This document shows positions 8,543 to 20,597 of a stretch of DNA of 64,000 bases, piece after piece. Position numbers and translations under genes: made by a program. This stretch comes from Paenibacillus sedimenti (GTDB lineage: Bacteria > Bacillota > Bacilli > Paenibacillales > NBRC-103111): the NCBI RefSeq assembly GCF_014534655.1, contig NZ_JACVVD010000008.1, positions 124,001-188,000 on the forward strand, written 5' to 3'. Every line of letters starts with the position of its first letter. Position 1 is the stretch's first letter. The notes beneath the pieces are model-generated. The model had not been told where the DNA came from. It made no database searches and was given only the letters and a program-made list of their open reading frames with translations.

Positions 8543-9562
8543 ATGATAAAAGTAGCTATGTTAAGTTTTTGGCACGTGCATGCAAGAGACTACGCCAAAC
8601 AAGCAGCCGAGCATCCGGATACGGAAATCGTAGCCGTTTGGGATGAGCTGGAAGCAAGAGGAAAAGCACAGGCAGCAGAGCGCGGCGTTGCTTTTTATGC
8701 AAATTTGCAGGAGCTGCTGGCGAATCCGGAAATTGAAGGCGTTATCGTCGATACGCCAACGAATCTGCATCGAGATGTGATGGTCGCGGCTGCAAAGGCC
8801 GGCAAACATATTTTCACGGAAAAAGTTATCGCTCCGACGTTGCAGGAAGTTAATGACATTTTGCAAGCGGTTGAAGCCGCAGGCGTTAAATTAACGGTTT
8901 CGCTCCCAAGATTGAACGCGAGCTATACATTAGCGATCCAAGAAATTTTGCGTCAGGAACTGCTTGGTCAACTTACATTGGTGCGTACACGCTTGTCCCA
9001 TAATGGCGGGCTTTCCACAGCGTCTAATCCGAAGGGCTGGCTGCCTGAGCATTTTTATAACGCAGAGCAATGCGGTGGCGGAGCTTTGATTGACCTTGGC
9101 TGTCATCCGATGTATTTGGCCCGGCTCTTACTTGGAATGCCTCAGTCTGTAAGCGCTTCGTACGGATATGTGACGGGCAGGGAGGTTGAAGATAATGCGG
9201 TTGCCACCCTTCAATACGATAATGGAGCGGTCGGCATCGTTGAAGCCGGTTTTGTCAATACATTCTCGCCGTTTGTGATTGAGGTTCATGGAACCGAGGG
9301 AAGCTTGCTTTACTCCGATCACGATGGAAAGCTGCGCCTGCGTACAACGAGGCTTGCAGAAGCCAAAGAACAATGGGTGGAGCAAGGGAACTGGCCGCAA
9401 GCGAATCCGTCCGCTTTTGATCAATGGGTTTCGCATATTCAAAATGGCACAAATGCATCTGACAACATACAGCTTGCCGTAGACTTGACTAAGCTGATGG
9501 AGGCTTCGAATCGTTCAGCTGCCTCCAAACAGCAAGTTCGAATTGATTCATTGCAAGCCTAA
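8543..9562 (+). CDS. Gfo/Idh/MocA-family NAD(P)-dependent oxidoreductase
   Basis: 339-residue cytoplasmic dehydrogenase preceded by TGGAGGTT. It has an N-terminal Rossmann fold (about 1-120) with the typical phrase VDTPTNLHRDVMVAAAKAGK and the TEK version of the EKP motif near residue 97. The C-terminal alpha/beta substrate domain contains GGGALIDLGCHPMY, where the His is the usual catalytic or substrate residue. Members oxidise or reduce sugars, inositols and related polyols. The AraC-type regulator 30 bases downstream carries a cupin sugar-sensing domain, so the pair probably serves carbohydrate use; the substrate is not evident. Confidence 0.88.
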   Translation: MIKVAMLSFWHVHARDYAKQAAEHPDTEIVAVWDELEARGKAQAAERGVAFYANLQELLANPEIEGVIVDTPTNLHRDVMVAAAKAGKHIFTEKVIAPTLQEVNDILQAVEAAGVKLTVSLPRLNASYTLAIQEILRQELLGQLTLVRTRLSHNGGLSTASNPKGWLPEHFYNAEQCGGGALIDLGCHPMYLARLLLGMPQSVSASYGYVTGREVEDNAVATLQYDNGAVGIVEAGFVNTFSPFVIEVHGTEGSLLYSDHDGKLRLRTTRLAEAKEQWVEQGNWPQANPSAFDQWVSHIQNGTNASDNIQLAVDLTKLMEASNRSAASKQQVRIDSLQA

Positions 9563-9592
9563 GAAAAAGAATAGTAGGGAGGGAGGTTAAGT

Positions 9593-10567
9593 ATGAACAC
9601 AAGCAGCCACGGGAAACTGACGGGCCAGCCCTTTTACTTTGAGCCGATGCTCGACAATCCGAAGGCTCTGGACCGTATGGAGCTTGCTTTCCGCTGGGGA
9701 TCTTACGGGTTCCGTATATTGCGCTGTCACTTAACCTCTTTCCCGCCAGGCACTATTATCGATTTTCATCATCACTCCGAGTACGAGTTTCATTACATTC
9801 CACGCGGAAAAGGAACCGTTACCCTGGATGGAACGGAGTATTCCCTGCATGAGGGGATGCTCTATCTGACAGGTCCCGGCGTGAGTCATCGTCAGGAAGC
9901 GGATAAGCGGGAAGCCATGGATGAACTATGCCTACATGTGGACATCGTTAAGCTTGACGATTCTAACGATGATTACAAGGGTACCGGAACTTGGGGAGAG
10001 ACGTGGGAGACGGCCGAAGCGGACAGCTGCATCCGGCAGCTGGACGAACTTCCTCGCGCGCCCGCGATGGATCGGCAGGAAGCGATGAAATGGTTTCTCA
10101 TCGCTTATGAAGCCTGGCGAAGCAACCAGTTGGGCCATTACACCATGATTAAGCAGGCAATTGTGCAAATACTGTTAAGAACCGTAGGCGCATACAAAGA
10201 GGAGCCGCAAGGTCTGAATCTGCCTGCACGAGATATGAAGAGCTATCGGTACCAGCTTGCCGTCCAGTTTATTCAAGATAATTTCCGCCGTCCGCTAACG
10301 CTGGAAATTGTTGCCGAGCGTGTGCAGATCAGCTCGCGGCAGCTTCAGCGTATTTTCAAGGAGCTGGCTGGGATCGCATTCAGCGATTACTTGCAGCAAG
10401 TTCGGCTGCAGCATGTATGCAACGAGCTGCTCCAAAGCAGCTGGACGCTTGAAAAGATCGCGGAGAGCAACGGCTTTGCCACAAGCAACTACCTTCATTA
10501 CGTGTTTAAAAAGGCTTACGGCATGACTCCTGTACAGTACCGGGAGATGGTAAAAGGTGCGGGATAA
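9593..10567 (+). CDS. AraC-family regulator with N-terminal cupin domain
   Basis: 324-residue transcription factor preceded by GGGAGGGAGG. Residues about 50-110 form a cupin ligand-binding fold (DFHHHSEYEFHYI, GVSHRQEAD). The final 100 residues hold two helix-turn-helices: LEIVAERVQISSRQLQRIFK and IAESNGFATSNYLHYVFKKA, with the closing GMTPVQYRE typical of AraC proteins. It is co-directional with, and probably co-transcribed with, the oxidoreductase gene. Ligand unknown; most cupin-AraC proteins of this type respond to sugars. Confidence 0.9.
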   Translation: MNTSSHGKLTGQPFYFEPMLDNPKALDRMELAFRWGSYGFRILRCHLTSFPPGTIIDFHHHSEYEFHYIPRGKGTVTLDGTEYSLHEGMLYLTGPGVSHRQEADKREAMDELCLHVDIVKLDDSNDDYKGTGTWGETWETAEADSCIRQLDELPRAPAMDRQEAMKWFLIAYEAWRSNQLGHYTMIKQAIVQILLRTVGAYKEEPQGLNLPARDMKSYRYQLAVQFIQDNFRRPLTLEIVAERVQISSRQLQRIFKELAGIAFSDYLQQVRLQHVCNELLQSSWTLEKIAESNGFATSNYLHYVFKKAYGMTPVQYREMVKGAG

Positions 10568-10903
10568 AGAACAGTGGAAATTAAGAAAAACGGGTCGATT
10601 GATAGCCAGCTCCTTTGCTGTGAATGCGAATAGTTCGTGAAATAAGCAGCTACATGTCTGTTACCGTGCCTACGGCGCTGTGCTTCTGATGATGAATTAT
10701 CGGAGGCTTTGTCCCTGTACAAGGTCTGAATAACGACGATTATCTTTATTTAGCTTACACTTGGCTCGTTTTCAGCGTCCAGAGTGTCGCTATTAACGAA
10801 CAATAGTTCTTGTCCCCTATATTTTATGCATAATTCGGCTATCTTTATGTTTCCGCAGCACGGCGATCCTCTTCAACAAGCATTTTCGACAATTCCCTAT
10901 ATT
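10568..10903. other. Intergenic stretch without a recognisable gene
   Basis: About 340 bases between the AraC gene and the convergent mtnA terminator. Short open frames exist on both strands, but none has a ribosome site with a recognisable protein. I see no tRNA-like or riboswitch-like fold. Confidence 0.6.
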
Positions 10904-10951
10904 AAAAAAGTGTTCGAGCAGAAGAAGACTCCATGCTCGAACACTTTTTTT
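10904..10951. terminator. Bidirectional terminator between the AraC gene and mtnA
   Basis: Perfect 11-bp stem GTGTTCGAGCA/TGCTCGAACAC flanked by AAAAAA on the left and TTTTTTT on the right. It can therefore terminate transcripts from both convergent units. Confidence 0.88.
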
Positions 10952-10953
10952 AG

Positions 10954-12030
10954 TTATTCAAAAAGGCTGCGCAAGCTCTCATTATAAGGCGCGCGTACGA
11001 TGCCTTTTTCTGTAATAATTGCGGTTACATACTCGTTAGGCGTCACGTCGAAGGCTGGATTGTATACCTTCACGCCTTGAGGCGCAGTACGTTTGCCGAA
11101 GCCTTGCGTAATTTCGTCCTCGTGACGTTCTTCGATCGGAATATCTGAGCCAGTCGGCGTGTTCAGATCGATCGTGGATAGCGGGCACGCGACGTAGAAC
11201 GGAATGCCATGCGCTTTGGCTAACACGGCTACACTGTAGGTGCCGATCTTGTTGGCGACGTCACCGTTCGCCGCTACGCGGTCCGTACCGACGATGACCG
11301 CTTGAATCCAGCCCTTGGACATGACCGCGCCGGCCATGTTATCGCAGATCAGCGTCACGTCGACGCCGGCTTGCTGCAGCTCAAAAGCCGTCAGCCGTGC
11401 GCCCTGGAGCACCGGCCGCGTCTCATCCGCGAACACCTTGATGTTCACGCCTTTCTCTTTCGCCAAGTAGAACGGCGCTAGCGCCGTGCCGTACTTGGCG
11501 GTAGCAAGCCCTCCGGCGTTGCAGTGCGTCAGCACGCCGAAACCATCGGCGAACAGCGTTAACGCATGTTCGCCGATAAGGCGGTTCGTCTCCTCATCCT
11601 CCGCTTGAATATTCTTCGCTTCGTCGAGGAGCGCTTGCTTGAAGTCAGCCGCATTCACGCCGGCTGACGCTAATGCTTCCGCTCGAGCCCGCATGCGATC
11701 GAGCGCCCAGAACAAATTCACGGCTGTCGGACGCGACGTCGCCAGGTAGTCCGCTTGCTTCTGGACTTCGGCCAGAAGCTCATCGACACGGGCATCCAAA
11801 CCGCGGATGCCTAAGAATACCCCATACGCGGCGGCGATCCCAATCGCAGGAGCGCCGCGTACCTTCAAGTGACGGATTGCTTCCCACACCTCGACCGGTG
11901 TTTCCAGCGGCAAATACACGATCTCTTCGGGCAGCAATCGTTGATCGAGCAGATCCAGCTGATGGCCGTTCCAGCGCAAGGATTGTAAAGCTACCTGCTC
12001 ATTTGTTACTTCAATTCCTGTATGGCTCAT
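10954..12030 (-). CDS. mtnA: S-methyl-5-thioribose-1-phosphate isomerase
   Basis: 358 residues, the usual length. It converts methylthioribose-1-phosphate to methylthioribulose-1-phosphate in the methionine salvage pathway and is an eIF2B-related cytoplasmic enzyme. Visible family signatures are [14 protein letters not shown] near the N terminus, the catalytic Cys in [11 protein letters not shown], and the catalytic Asp in [19 protein letters not shown]. The ATG overlaps the mtnK stop by 4 bases (ATGA), so the pair is translationally coupled in the order mtnK-mtnA. The remaining salvage genes (mtnW, X, B, D) are not in this window. Confidence 0.96.
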   Translation of the reverse strand: MSHTGIEVTNEQVALQSLRWNGHQLDLLDQRLLPEEIVYLPLETPVEVWEAIRHLKVRGAPAIGIAAAYGVFLGIRGLDARVDELLAEVQKQADYLATSRPTAVNLFWALDRMRARAEALASAGVNAADFKQALLDEAKNIQAEDEETNRLIGEHALTLFADGFGVLTHCNAGGLATAKYGTALAPFYLAKEKGVNIKVFADETRPVLQGARLTAFELQQAGVDVTLICDNMAGAVMSKGWIQAVIVGTDRVAANGDVANKIGTYSVAVLAKAHGIPFYVACPLSTIDLNTPTGSDIPIEERHEDEITQGFGKRTAPQGVKVYNPAFDVTPNEYVTAIITEKGIVRAPYNESLRSLFE

Positions 12031-13253
12031 AAGGCAAATCCTCTTTCTGCTGTTGTTTCTTTGGTGACAAGTTGGATCAGTTCATCAATGGATTTCGCTT
12101 GACGATTGAAGCGAATCAGCTTCGTTCCAATGGATAAAGCAAGGCGCTGCGCACGTTCTCTGGCTGAAGCATCTTCAATCTTGTCGATATCCGCTACATG
12201 GGCAAGGCCATAGACGCGTCGCACCATTTTAGCTCCAGTAAATCCGAAGGTATCTTGAAGCAGAGAAGCGATGAAATAATCTTGATAGCCTGGAGTTTGG
12301 AAGACACGGTCAACCCCATGCTCATTCCAAAGCTGGCGGAAGTTGCGTTCGAAGTTGTTCCAAACATCTTTTACTGTGTGCAGCAAGTACTCGCGATAGT
12401 CGGCGCGGCTTGCCTCATCCGTACTCCAGCCTTCTTGACCGGCAAAGTTCAGCAGCAGATTCGCCAGAACAGCGCCAATATCGAAGCCCATTGGGCCATA
12501 ATAAGCGAATTCAGGGTCTATCACTTTTGTGGAATAAGCCTTAATAAAAATACTGCCGGTGTGCAGATCCCCATGCAAGAGCGCTTGAGCGCTAGTCAGA
12601 AATTTGTTGCGCAGAATAGCTACCTCCAAGTGGAGTTCAGTATCCTTCCAAATTTGCTCGGCCGCATCGCGGATATGGGCTTCGATGCTATTCGTGTCCG
12701 CGTCGCGATAAGGATCGTCAAAGATCAGATCTTCGGTTATTTTGCACAGCTCAGGATTGATAAAACGTCCAAGCTGAACTTTCTTTTCTTGCTGGTTTTT
12801 CCCCAAATCTGAGGTGAAAAATAATGTATGAGCAAGAAATCGGGCGATATGCTCAGCAAACAATGGATACTGGTTGCGCTCGATGAGGCCTCTTCGCATG
12901 ATGACATGATCGCTTAAATCCTCCATCACGGTCAGCGCAAGATCCGGCTCATAAGCATACACGTGCGGAACGAGATCCGGACATAGAGACTCTTCAATTT
13001 GCAGCGCCTCGCTTTCAATACGTGCGCGGTCCAGTGTTAACGGCCATGATTCACCGACAACTTTGGCATAAGGCAGAGCTTGTTTTAGAATAATGCTTTT
13101 ACCTGTGCTCGGCTCGGAAATGTGGAACACTAGATTCAAATTGCCGTCTCCAATTTCACGGCTGGACAGCTCTGCTCTCGATTGGAATAAATCCGGAATT
13201 TGTCTGGCATACTCAATCGCTTGCTCTTCGCTAAGCGGATGATATTTGGTCAT
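12027..13253 (-). CDS. mtnK: 5-methylthioribose kinase
   Basis: 408-residue kinase that phosphorylates methylthioribose at O1 in methionine salvage, supplying the mtnA substrate. The start at 13253 follows AGAGGAGG on the minus strand and gives [11 protein letters not shown], a typical beginning; upstream in-frame codons would add 14 unlikely residues. It has the protein-kinase-like (APH) fold: [12 protein letters not shown] is the catalytic loop with Asp, and [17 protein letters not shown] is the metal-binding DPE segment. B. subtilis mtnKA is controlled by a SAM riboswitch, but none is recognisable in the short leader here. Confidence 0.95.
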   Translation of the reverse strand: MTKYHPLSEEQAIEYARQIPDLFQSRAELSSREIGDGNLNLVFHISEPSTGKSIILKQALPYAKVVGESWPLTLDRARIESEALQIEESLCPDLVPHVYAYEPDLALTVMEDLSDHVIMRRGLIERNQYPLFAEHIARFLAHTLFFTSDLGKNQQEKKVQLGRFINPELCKITEDLIFDDPYRDADTNSIEAHIRDAAEQIWKDTELHLEVAILRNKFLTSAQALLHGDLHTGSIFIKAYSTKVIDPEFAYYGPMGFDIGAVLANLLLNFAGQEGWSTDEASRADYREYLLHTVKDVWNNFERNFRQLWNEHGVDRVFQTPGYQDYFIASLLQDTFGFTGAKMVRRVYGLAHVADIDKIEDASARERAQRLALSIGTKLIRFNRQAKSIDELIQLVTKETTAERGFAL

Positions 13254-13440
13254 GGGATAGCCTCCTCTATGCATTGGTAGTATAATTCCAACCAATTTAC
13301 TATGTATTATTCATCTTTTTCTAGTATAAGACAAAACGTTCAACCTTGAAATACTTACTACTAAATTGCAACATAATCTACATGATATGAGCAAAAATGA
13401 GGCAAATTAGCATGTACAGATCGCAAAGGAGGAGTAAAAC

Positions 13441-13890
13441 ATGGTAGTAGCCACAGCTCAATCCATACAAACCGTTCTCAACAAACAAATCGCCAATTGG
13501 GGCTTACTTTACGTTAAGCTTCATAACTTCCATTGGTACGTAAAAGGCAATCAATTTTTTACGCTTCATGTCAAATTTGAAGAGCTTTATAATGAAGCGG
13601 CCCTGCATATCGATGAGCTCGCTGAACGCCAACTCACTATCGGCGGCCAACCCGCAGCGACGATGAAACAGTTTTTGGAGCTTTCCTCGCTGAAAGAAGC
13701 TTCCGGTAACGAGACTGCCACGAAGATGGTCGAGGCAATTATCGAAGATTTCAGTATCGTGATCGGGGAGCTGAAAGCAGGAATCAAAGATTGTGAAGAG
13801 GTTAACGATGAGACTACATCGGACATGCTATTAGCGATCCAAACCTCCTTGGAAAAACATCGATGGATGCTTCAATCCTTCCTGGGCTAA
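13441..13890 (+). CDS. dps: Dps-family ferritin-like DNA-protection protein
   Basis: 149 residues with AAAGGAGG at the start. The Dps dodecamer oxidises Fe(II) with peroxide, stores iron and shields DNA. Ferroxidase residues are visible: His in LHNFHWYVKG on helix A, and KFEELYNEAALHIDELAER on helix B with the Asp/Glu ligands. The single ferritin-like four-helix domain fills the protein. It is divergent from mtnK and monocistronic, with its own terminator. The family is usually under PerR or general-stress control; I see no clear PerR box. Confidence 0.92.
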   Translation: MVVATAQSIQTVLNKQIANWGLLYVKLHNFHWYVKGNQFFTLHVKFEELYNEAALHIDELAERQLTIGGQPAATMKQFLELSSLKEASGNETATKMVEAIIEDFSIVIGELKAGIKDCEEVNDETTSDMLLAIQTSLEKHRWMLQSFLG

Positions 13891-13982
13891 AGAATCTGCA
13901 GGTCCGAATCCGATGAAACTGAATCAAGAACAGTTTGCCCGCACAGGGCCCGCTTATTACGCTGAAACTTCAAATAATGAGC

Positions 13983-14014
13983 AAAGGGATGGCAGCTCCG
14001 AGCCATCCTTTTCT
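13983..14014 (+). terminator. Rho-independent terminator downstream of dps
   Basis: 7-bp stem GGATGGC/GCCATCC around an 8-base loop, followed by TTTTCT, about 95 bases after the dps stop. Confidence 0.75.
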
Positions 14015-14110
14015 GTTGGTTGTATATCCTGATTTCGCTCCGCATTGTTTTGCCTGCTCAGATTCCTTATAATAATAACAATATTGAGTTGAGAACGAGG
14101 TGTACGAGAT

Positions 14111-14686
14111 TTGGATACGCAACCAATCGCCCTCAAAGAATGGGCGTCCGCTATTAAAGCTTTGGAGGATGGCACGCAAATCTTTATCATGCGCAAGGGT
14201 GGAATCGTTGAAGAAACGAGGGATTTCCAAGTGGAGTCCGAGGCTTTTTTCCTCTATCCGACCTATGAGCATCAGCGCAGGGAATTGTTGAAGGAAGACT
14301 ACCGCGGGGTTATCGATGAGACTTTAACAGGCTGGAGTCCAGAGGATTCGAGCGTCAAGGTCAGTACTTATGCCAAGCTGGTTGAGGATATCGAGATTAG
14401 CGATCAGGAGCAGCTCAATAAATTGTTTCCTTTCCACATTTGGACAGAAAATTTTACGGAAGAAAGATTGAAATGGAAACGCAAAAACCCGCTGCATATT
14501 ATGTTGTTACGGGTTTATAAGCTGGATTCTCCAGTAGACGTTCAGATCGAACAGGCCTATCTGGGATGCAAGTCATGGATTCAAATTCAGACTGATCTCC
14601 CCGGAGACCTTTCCATGACCCCAGTTCTTGATGATGAGGAATTTACTGCGCAAGTTAGGGAGATCAAGCGACAGCTTGCTTCATAA
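14111..14686 (+). CDS. DUF1802 family protein
   Basis: 191 residues, starting at TTG 14111 with AACGAGGTG about 8 bases upstream. The sequence begins with the DUF1802 pattern (LKEWASAIKALEDGTQIFIMRKGGI) followed by FFLYPTYEHQRRELLK. The family has no assigned function in my knowledge. There is no signal peptide or membrane segment, so it is probably cytoplasmic. It stands alone upstream of the suf promoter on the same strand, with no visible terminator between. Confidence 0.8.
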   Translation: MDTQPIALKEWASAIKALEDGTQIFIMRKGGIVEETRDFQVESEAFFLYPTYEHQRRELLKEDYRGVIDETLTGWSPEDSSVKVSTYAKLVEDIEISDQEQLNKLFPFHIWTENFTEERLKWKRKNPLHIMLLRVYKLDSPVDVQIEQAYLGCKSWIQIQTDLPGDLSMTPVLDDEEFTAQVREIKRQLAS

Positions 14687-14742
14687 GAGTCATTAGAATC
14701 ATTATTTTCACAGATGCTTCTTTTTCATGGTATTGCCCTTTC

Positions 14743-14816
14743 TTGATTTTAACCAGTAAGTTATAATAGAATTATTCTAATGAGAATCAGTGAGAATCAT
14801 TTAATAATGATTCTCA
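14743..14816 (+). promoter_or_regulatory. suf operon promoter with overlapping Fur-like operator
   Basis: Candidate sigma-A promoter TTGATT (14743-14748), 18-base spacer, TAGAAT (14767-14772). Immediately downstream is a perfect 10-bp inverted repeat TGAGAATCAT/ATGATTCTCA with a 6-base spacer (14791-14816), preceded by a further direct copy TGAGAATCA at 14781. The arms resemble the Fur-superfamily TGATAAT/TGAGAAT half-site. It lies over the expected transcription start, a repressing position. The repeat is seen directly; Fur (or PerR/Zur) as the binder is inferred. Confidence 0.65.
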
Positions 14817-14851
14817 TATAAAAGTACATTCACTTTATGGAGGCTTAGGAA

Positions 14852-15682
14852 ATGGCAAATTTACCAACATTCACAATAGACGGTCTGAAAGCGAACGTCG
14901 AAGGAAAGGAAATTTTGAAAGGTCTTAGCCTGGAAATTAAAGGCGGAGAAGTTCATGCGATCATGGGACCGAACGGTACTGGTAAAAGTACGTTGGCTTC
15001 TGCTTTGATGGGCCACCCCAAATACGAAGTAACTGAAGGTTCCGTAACGCTGGACGGCGAAGACGTTCTGGATATGGCTGTGGACGAAAGAGCGCGCGCC
15101 GGACTTTTCCTGGCTATGCAGTATCCAAGCGAAATTACCGGCGTAACGAACGCTGACTTCTTACGCAGTGCGATGAATGCACGCCGCGGCGAAGGTAACG
15201 AGATCTCCTTGATCAAGTTCATCCGCCAAATGGAAGGCAAGATGAAACAACTGGAAATGAATCCGGAGTTCATGCACCGTTACCTGAACGAAGGTTTCTC
15301 CGGCGGTGAGAAGAAGCGTAACGAAATCCTTCAAATGCTGCTTCTTGAACCAAAAATCGTCATTCTCGACGAAATCGATTCCGGTCTCGACATCGACGCT
15401 CTGCGCATTGTAGCTGAAGGCGTTAACGCTATGCGCAGCGAAGAACGCGGCTTCTTGATCATCACGCACTATCAGCGTTTGCTCAACTACATTAATCCTG
15501 ATTTTGTACATGTTATGATGCAAGGTCGTATCGTGAAATCCGGCGGTCCTGAGCTGGCTCAGCGACTGGAAGCGGAAGGATACGACTGGATCAAAGAAGA
15601 GCTCGGCATCGTGGATGAAACTGTTGGTCAAGATGAGGAAGAATTCAAGATTCCAATGAACACGACAGCTCCAAAGTACTAA
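14852..15682 (+). CDS. sufC: SufC, ATPase of the Fe-S cluster assembly complex
   Basis: 276-residue ABC-type ATPase that drives cluster assembly on the SufBCD scaffold. Walker A is GPNGTGKST, the signature [10 protein letters not shown] is SufC-specific, and Walker B is [16 protein letters not shown]. The start follows TGGAGGC. It is the first gene of sufCDSUB, the standard order in Bacilli, under a Fur-like operator. A long hairpin separates it from sufD. The C terminus extends about 15 residues past typical SufC with an acidic tail ([13 protein letters not shown]). Confidence 0.97.
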   Translation: MANLPTFTIDGLKANVEGKEILKGLSLEIKGGEVHAIMGPNGTGKSTLASALMGHPKYEVTEGSVTLDGEDVLDMAVDERARAGLFLAMQYPSEITGVTNADFLRSAMNARRGEGNEISLIKFIRQMEGKMKQLEMNPEFMHRYLNEGFSGGEKKRNEILQMLLLEPKIVILDEIDSGLDIDALRIVAEGVNAMRSEERGFLIITHYQRLLNYINPDFVHVMMQGRIVKSGGPELAQRLEAEGYDWIKEELGIVDETVGQDEEEFKIPMNTTAPKY

Positions 15683-15693
15683 TGTAATGGGGC

Positions 15694-15744
15694 CCCCACA
15701 AAGTAATCGGATTAATCTTCGAAGCAAATCTTCACTTTGTGGGG
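15694..15744 (+). other. Intercistronic stem-loop between sufC and sufD
   Basis: Perfect 11-bp inverted repeat CCCCACAAAGT (15694-15704) and ACTTTGTGGGG (15734-15744), closing a 29-base loop. The next bases are TGAAATTT then AGGAGG, so there is no terminator T tract. It is probably an mRNA processing or stability element, or a partial attenuator, that could set SufC levels apart from the downstream genes. Confidence 0.6.
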
Positions 15745-15763
15745 TGAAATTTAGGAGGATAAC

Positions 15764-18697
<2,934 letters not shown>

Positions 18698-18749
18698 GTA
18701 ACGCTTACGAAGACAGTTTTGCAAGCAAAACTCTAAGGAGGAATCAACC

Positions 18750-20147
18750 ATGGCTAAACAAATGCCAGATCTCGAGGATTACAAGTATGGCTTTAGGGAC
18801 GAACACAAAGCGGTGTTCCAGTCCGGTAAAGGCTTGACTCGTGAGATCGTAGAGGAAATTTCCAGAATGAAAGGCGAACCGGAATGGATGCTTGAATTCC
18901 GTTTGAAGTCTCTGGAACAGTTTTTCAAAATGCCTATGCCACGCTGGGGCGGTAATATGGACGATCTGGATTTCAATGATATCCAGTACTATGTAAAGCC
19001 TTCTGAGAAGCAAGGTAAGACGTGGGAAGAAGTTCCTACGGAAATTAAAGAAACGTTCGACAAGCTTGGTATTCCTGAAGCGGAGCAAAAGTTCCTTGCA
19101 GGTGTATCCGCGCAGTATGAATCCGAGGTTGTTTACCACAGCATGCAAAAGGAACTCGAAGATCAAGGCGTTATCTTTACGGATACCGATACGGCGCTTC
19201 GCGAGTACCCGGAGCTGTTCAAAGAATATTTCGGAACCGTTATTCCGCCTAGCGACAACAAGTTTGCTGCGCTGAACAGCGCCGTATGGTCCGGTGGATC
19301 CTTTATTTATGTACCAAAAGGCGTAAAATGCGAGATTCCGTTGCAAGCTTACTTCCGCATTAACTCCGAGAACATGGGCCAATTCGAACGTACGCTCATC
19401 ATCACCGATGAAGACAGCTTCGTACATTACGTAGAGGGCTGTACAGCTCCTATCTACAGCACGAACTCCTTGCATAGTGCGGTTGTTGAGATCGTATGTA
19501 AGAAGAACTCCCGAGCTCGTTATACAACGATTCAAAACTGGGCGCCTAACATCTACAACCTCGTTACCAAACGTGCGGTTGCTGAAGAGAACGCGACTAT
19601 GGAATGGGTCGATGGCAACATCGGTTCCAAACTGACCATGAAATACCCGGCTGTTGTGCTGAAAGGCCGCGGCGCTAAAGGTATGGTTCTTTCCATCGCA
19701 GTAGCGGGTAAAGGACAGCATCAAGACGCTGGCGCGAAAATGACGCATCTGGCTCCGGATACGACATCTACAATCGTATCCAAATCGATTTCGAAGCATG
19801 GCGGCAAAGTAACGTACCGCGGCTTGGCTTCCTTCGGACGTAACTCCCAAGGGTCTAAAGCGAATATCAAATGTGATACTTTGATTTTGGATAACGAGTC
19901 GACTTCCGATACAATTCCTTACAACGAAATTATGAACGATAACATTACACTGGAGCATGAAGCTACAGTATCCAAGGTGTCAGAGGATCAATTATTCTAC
20001 CTCATGAGCCGCGGTCTGACTGAGGCTGAAGCTACACAAATGATCGTTATGGGCTTTATCGAGCCATTCACCAAAGAACTTCCAATGGAATATGCCGTAG
20101 AAATGAACCGTCTCATTAAGTTCGAGATGGAAGGCTCCATCGGGTAA
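18750..20147 (+). CDS. sufB: SufB, core scaffold of Fe-S cluster assembly
   Basis: 465 residues, the normal length. It is the main scaffold on which the nascent cluster is built with SufC and SufD. Typical blocks are [43 protein letters not shown] and [13 protein letters not shown], ending [10 protein letters not shown]-like ([15 protein letters not shown]). The conserved persulfide-accepting Cys is expected in the [10 protein letters not shown] segment. AGGAGG precedes it, and a terminator follows directly, marking the operon end. Confidence 0.97.
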   Translation: MAKQMPDLEDYKYGFRDEHKAVFQSGKGLTREIVEEISRMKGEPEWMLEFRLKSLEQFFKMPMPRWGGNMDDLDFNDIQYYVKPSEKQGKTWEEVPTEIKETFDKLGIPEAEQKFLAGVSAQYESEVVYHSMQKELEDQGVIFTDTDTALREYPELFKEYFGTVIPPSDNKFAALNSAVWSGGSFIYVPKGVKCEIPLQAYFRINSENMGQFERTLIITDEDSFVHYVEGCTAPIYSTNSLHSAVVEIVCKKNSRARYTTIQNWAPNIYNLVTKRAVAEENATMEWVDGNIGSKLTMKYPAVVLKGRGAKGMVLSIAVAGKGQHQDAGAKMTHLAPDTTSTIVSKSISKHGGKVTYRGLASFGRNSQGSKANIKCDTLILDNESTSDTIPYNEIMNDNITLEHEATVSKVSEDQLFYLMSRGLTEAEATQMIVMGFIEPFTKELPMEYAVEMNRLIKFEMEGSIG

Positions 20148-20162
20148 TAAGCAAACTAACGG

Positions 20163-20192
20163 CAAGACTCCCTGAAGGGGTCTTGTTTTTCT
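20163..20192 (+). terminator. Rho-independent terminator of the suf operon
   Basis: CAAGAC(T)CC/GG(G)GTCTTG stem with a CTGAA loop, then TTTTTCTTTTT, 15 bases after the sufB stop. Confidence 0.88.
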
Positions 20193-20194
20193 TT

Positions 20195-20467
20195 TTATTT
20201 CCACTCGATTTGCAAAGTAGGGTCTACCCAAAGCGGGATCAAAATACTGCAAATCCAGAGAAGTATAAGCAAAAATGAAAATAAGGATAAGATGAACCCG
20301 TCCCATTTTCCATAACGAATATAACTGATGAAGCCGCAGATGAATGCCGCAATACCGAATATAAAACCTAAAGGTATGGGAATTAAAAATAAATTCAGCA
20401 AAATCGCTATTAATCCAAAGATGATGGCATAAAGCGGCAAAGATGAACTCGTTTGATTTCTAATCAT
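20195..20467 (-). CDS. Small membrane protein, DUF4190-like
   Basis: 90 residues, preceded on the minus strand by AAGGGGGAAC. It has two or three hydrophobic helices (LYAIIFGLIAILLNLFLIPI, GFIFGIAAFICGFIS, GFILSLFSFLLILLWICSIL). The Gly-rich middle helix with a short loop resembles small DUF4190-type proteins, but the match is by eye only. Function is unknown. It is convergent with sufB. Confidence 0.6.
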   Translation of the reverse strand: MIRNQTSSSLPLYAIIFGLIAILLNLFLIPIPLGFIFGIAAFICGFISYIRYGKWDGFILSLFSFLLILLWICSILIPLWVDPTLQIEWK

Positions 20468-20597
20468 ACCTGTTCCCCCTTGTTGGCATGGATGCTACTG
20501 GTAATCATACCATATCCACATTTGAATGCATATTTGTAACCTACTTGTCTCACTCTAAAGAGGATCAATTAACGCCCTTCAAAGGAGAAGAGATATC

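Noticed and set aside
13254-13440. SAM riboswitch ahead of mtnK
   Set aside because: The region is short and lacks the S-box core and a terminator hairpin on the minus strand.
13913-14032. Small open frame after dps
   Set aside because: It has no ribosome site, runs through the dps terminator and matches no known protein.
18744-19958. 404-codon open frame antisense to sufB
   Set aside because: It mirrors the codon pattern of sufB, has no ribosome site and shows no recognisable domain.
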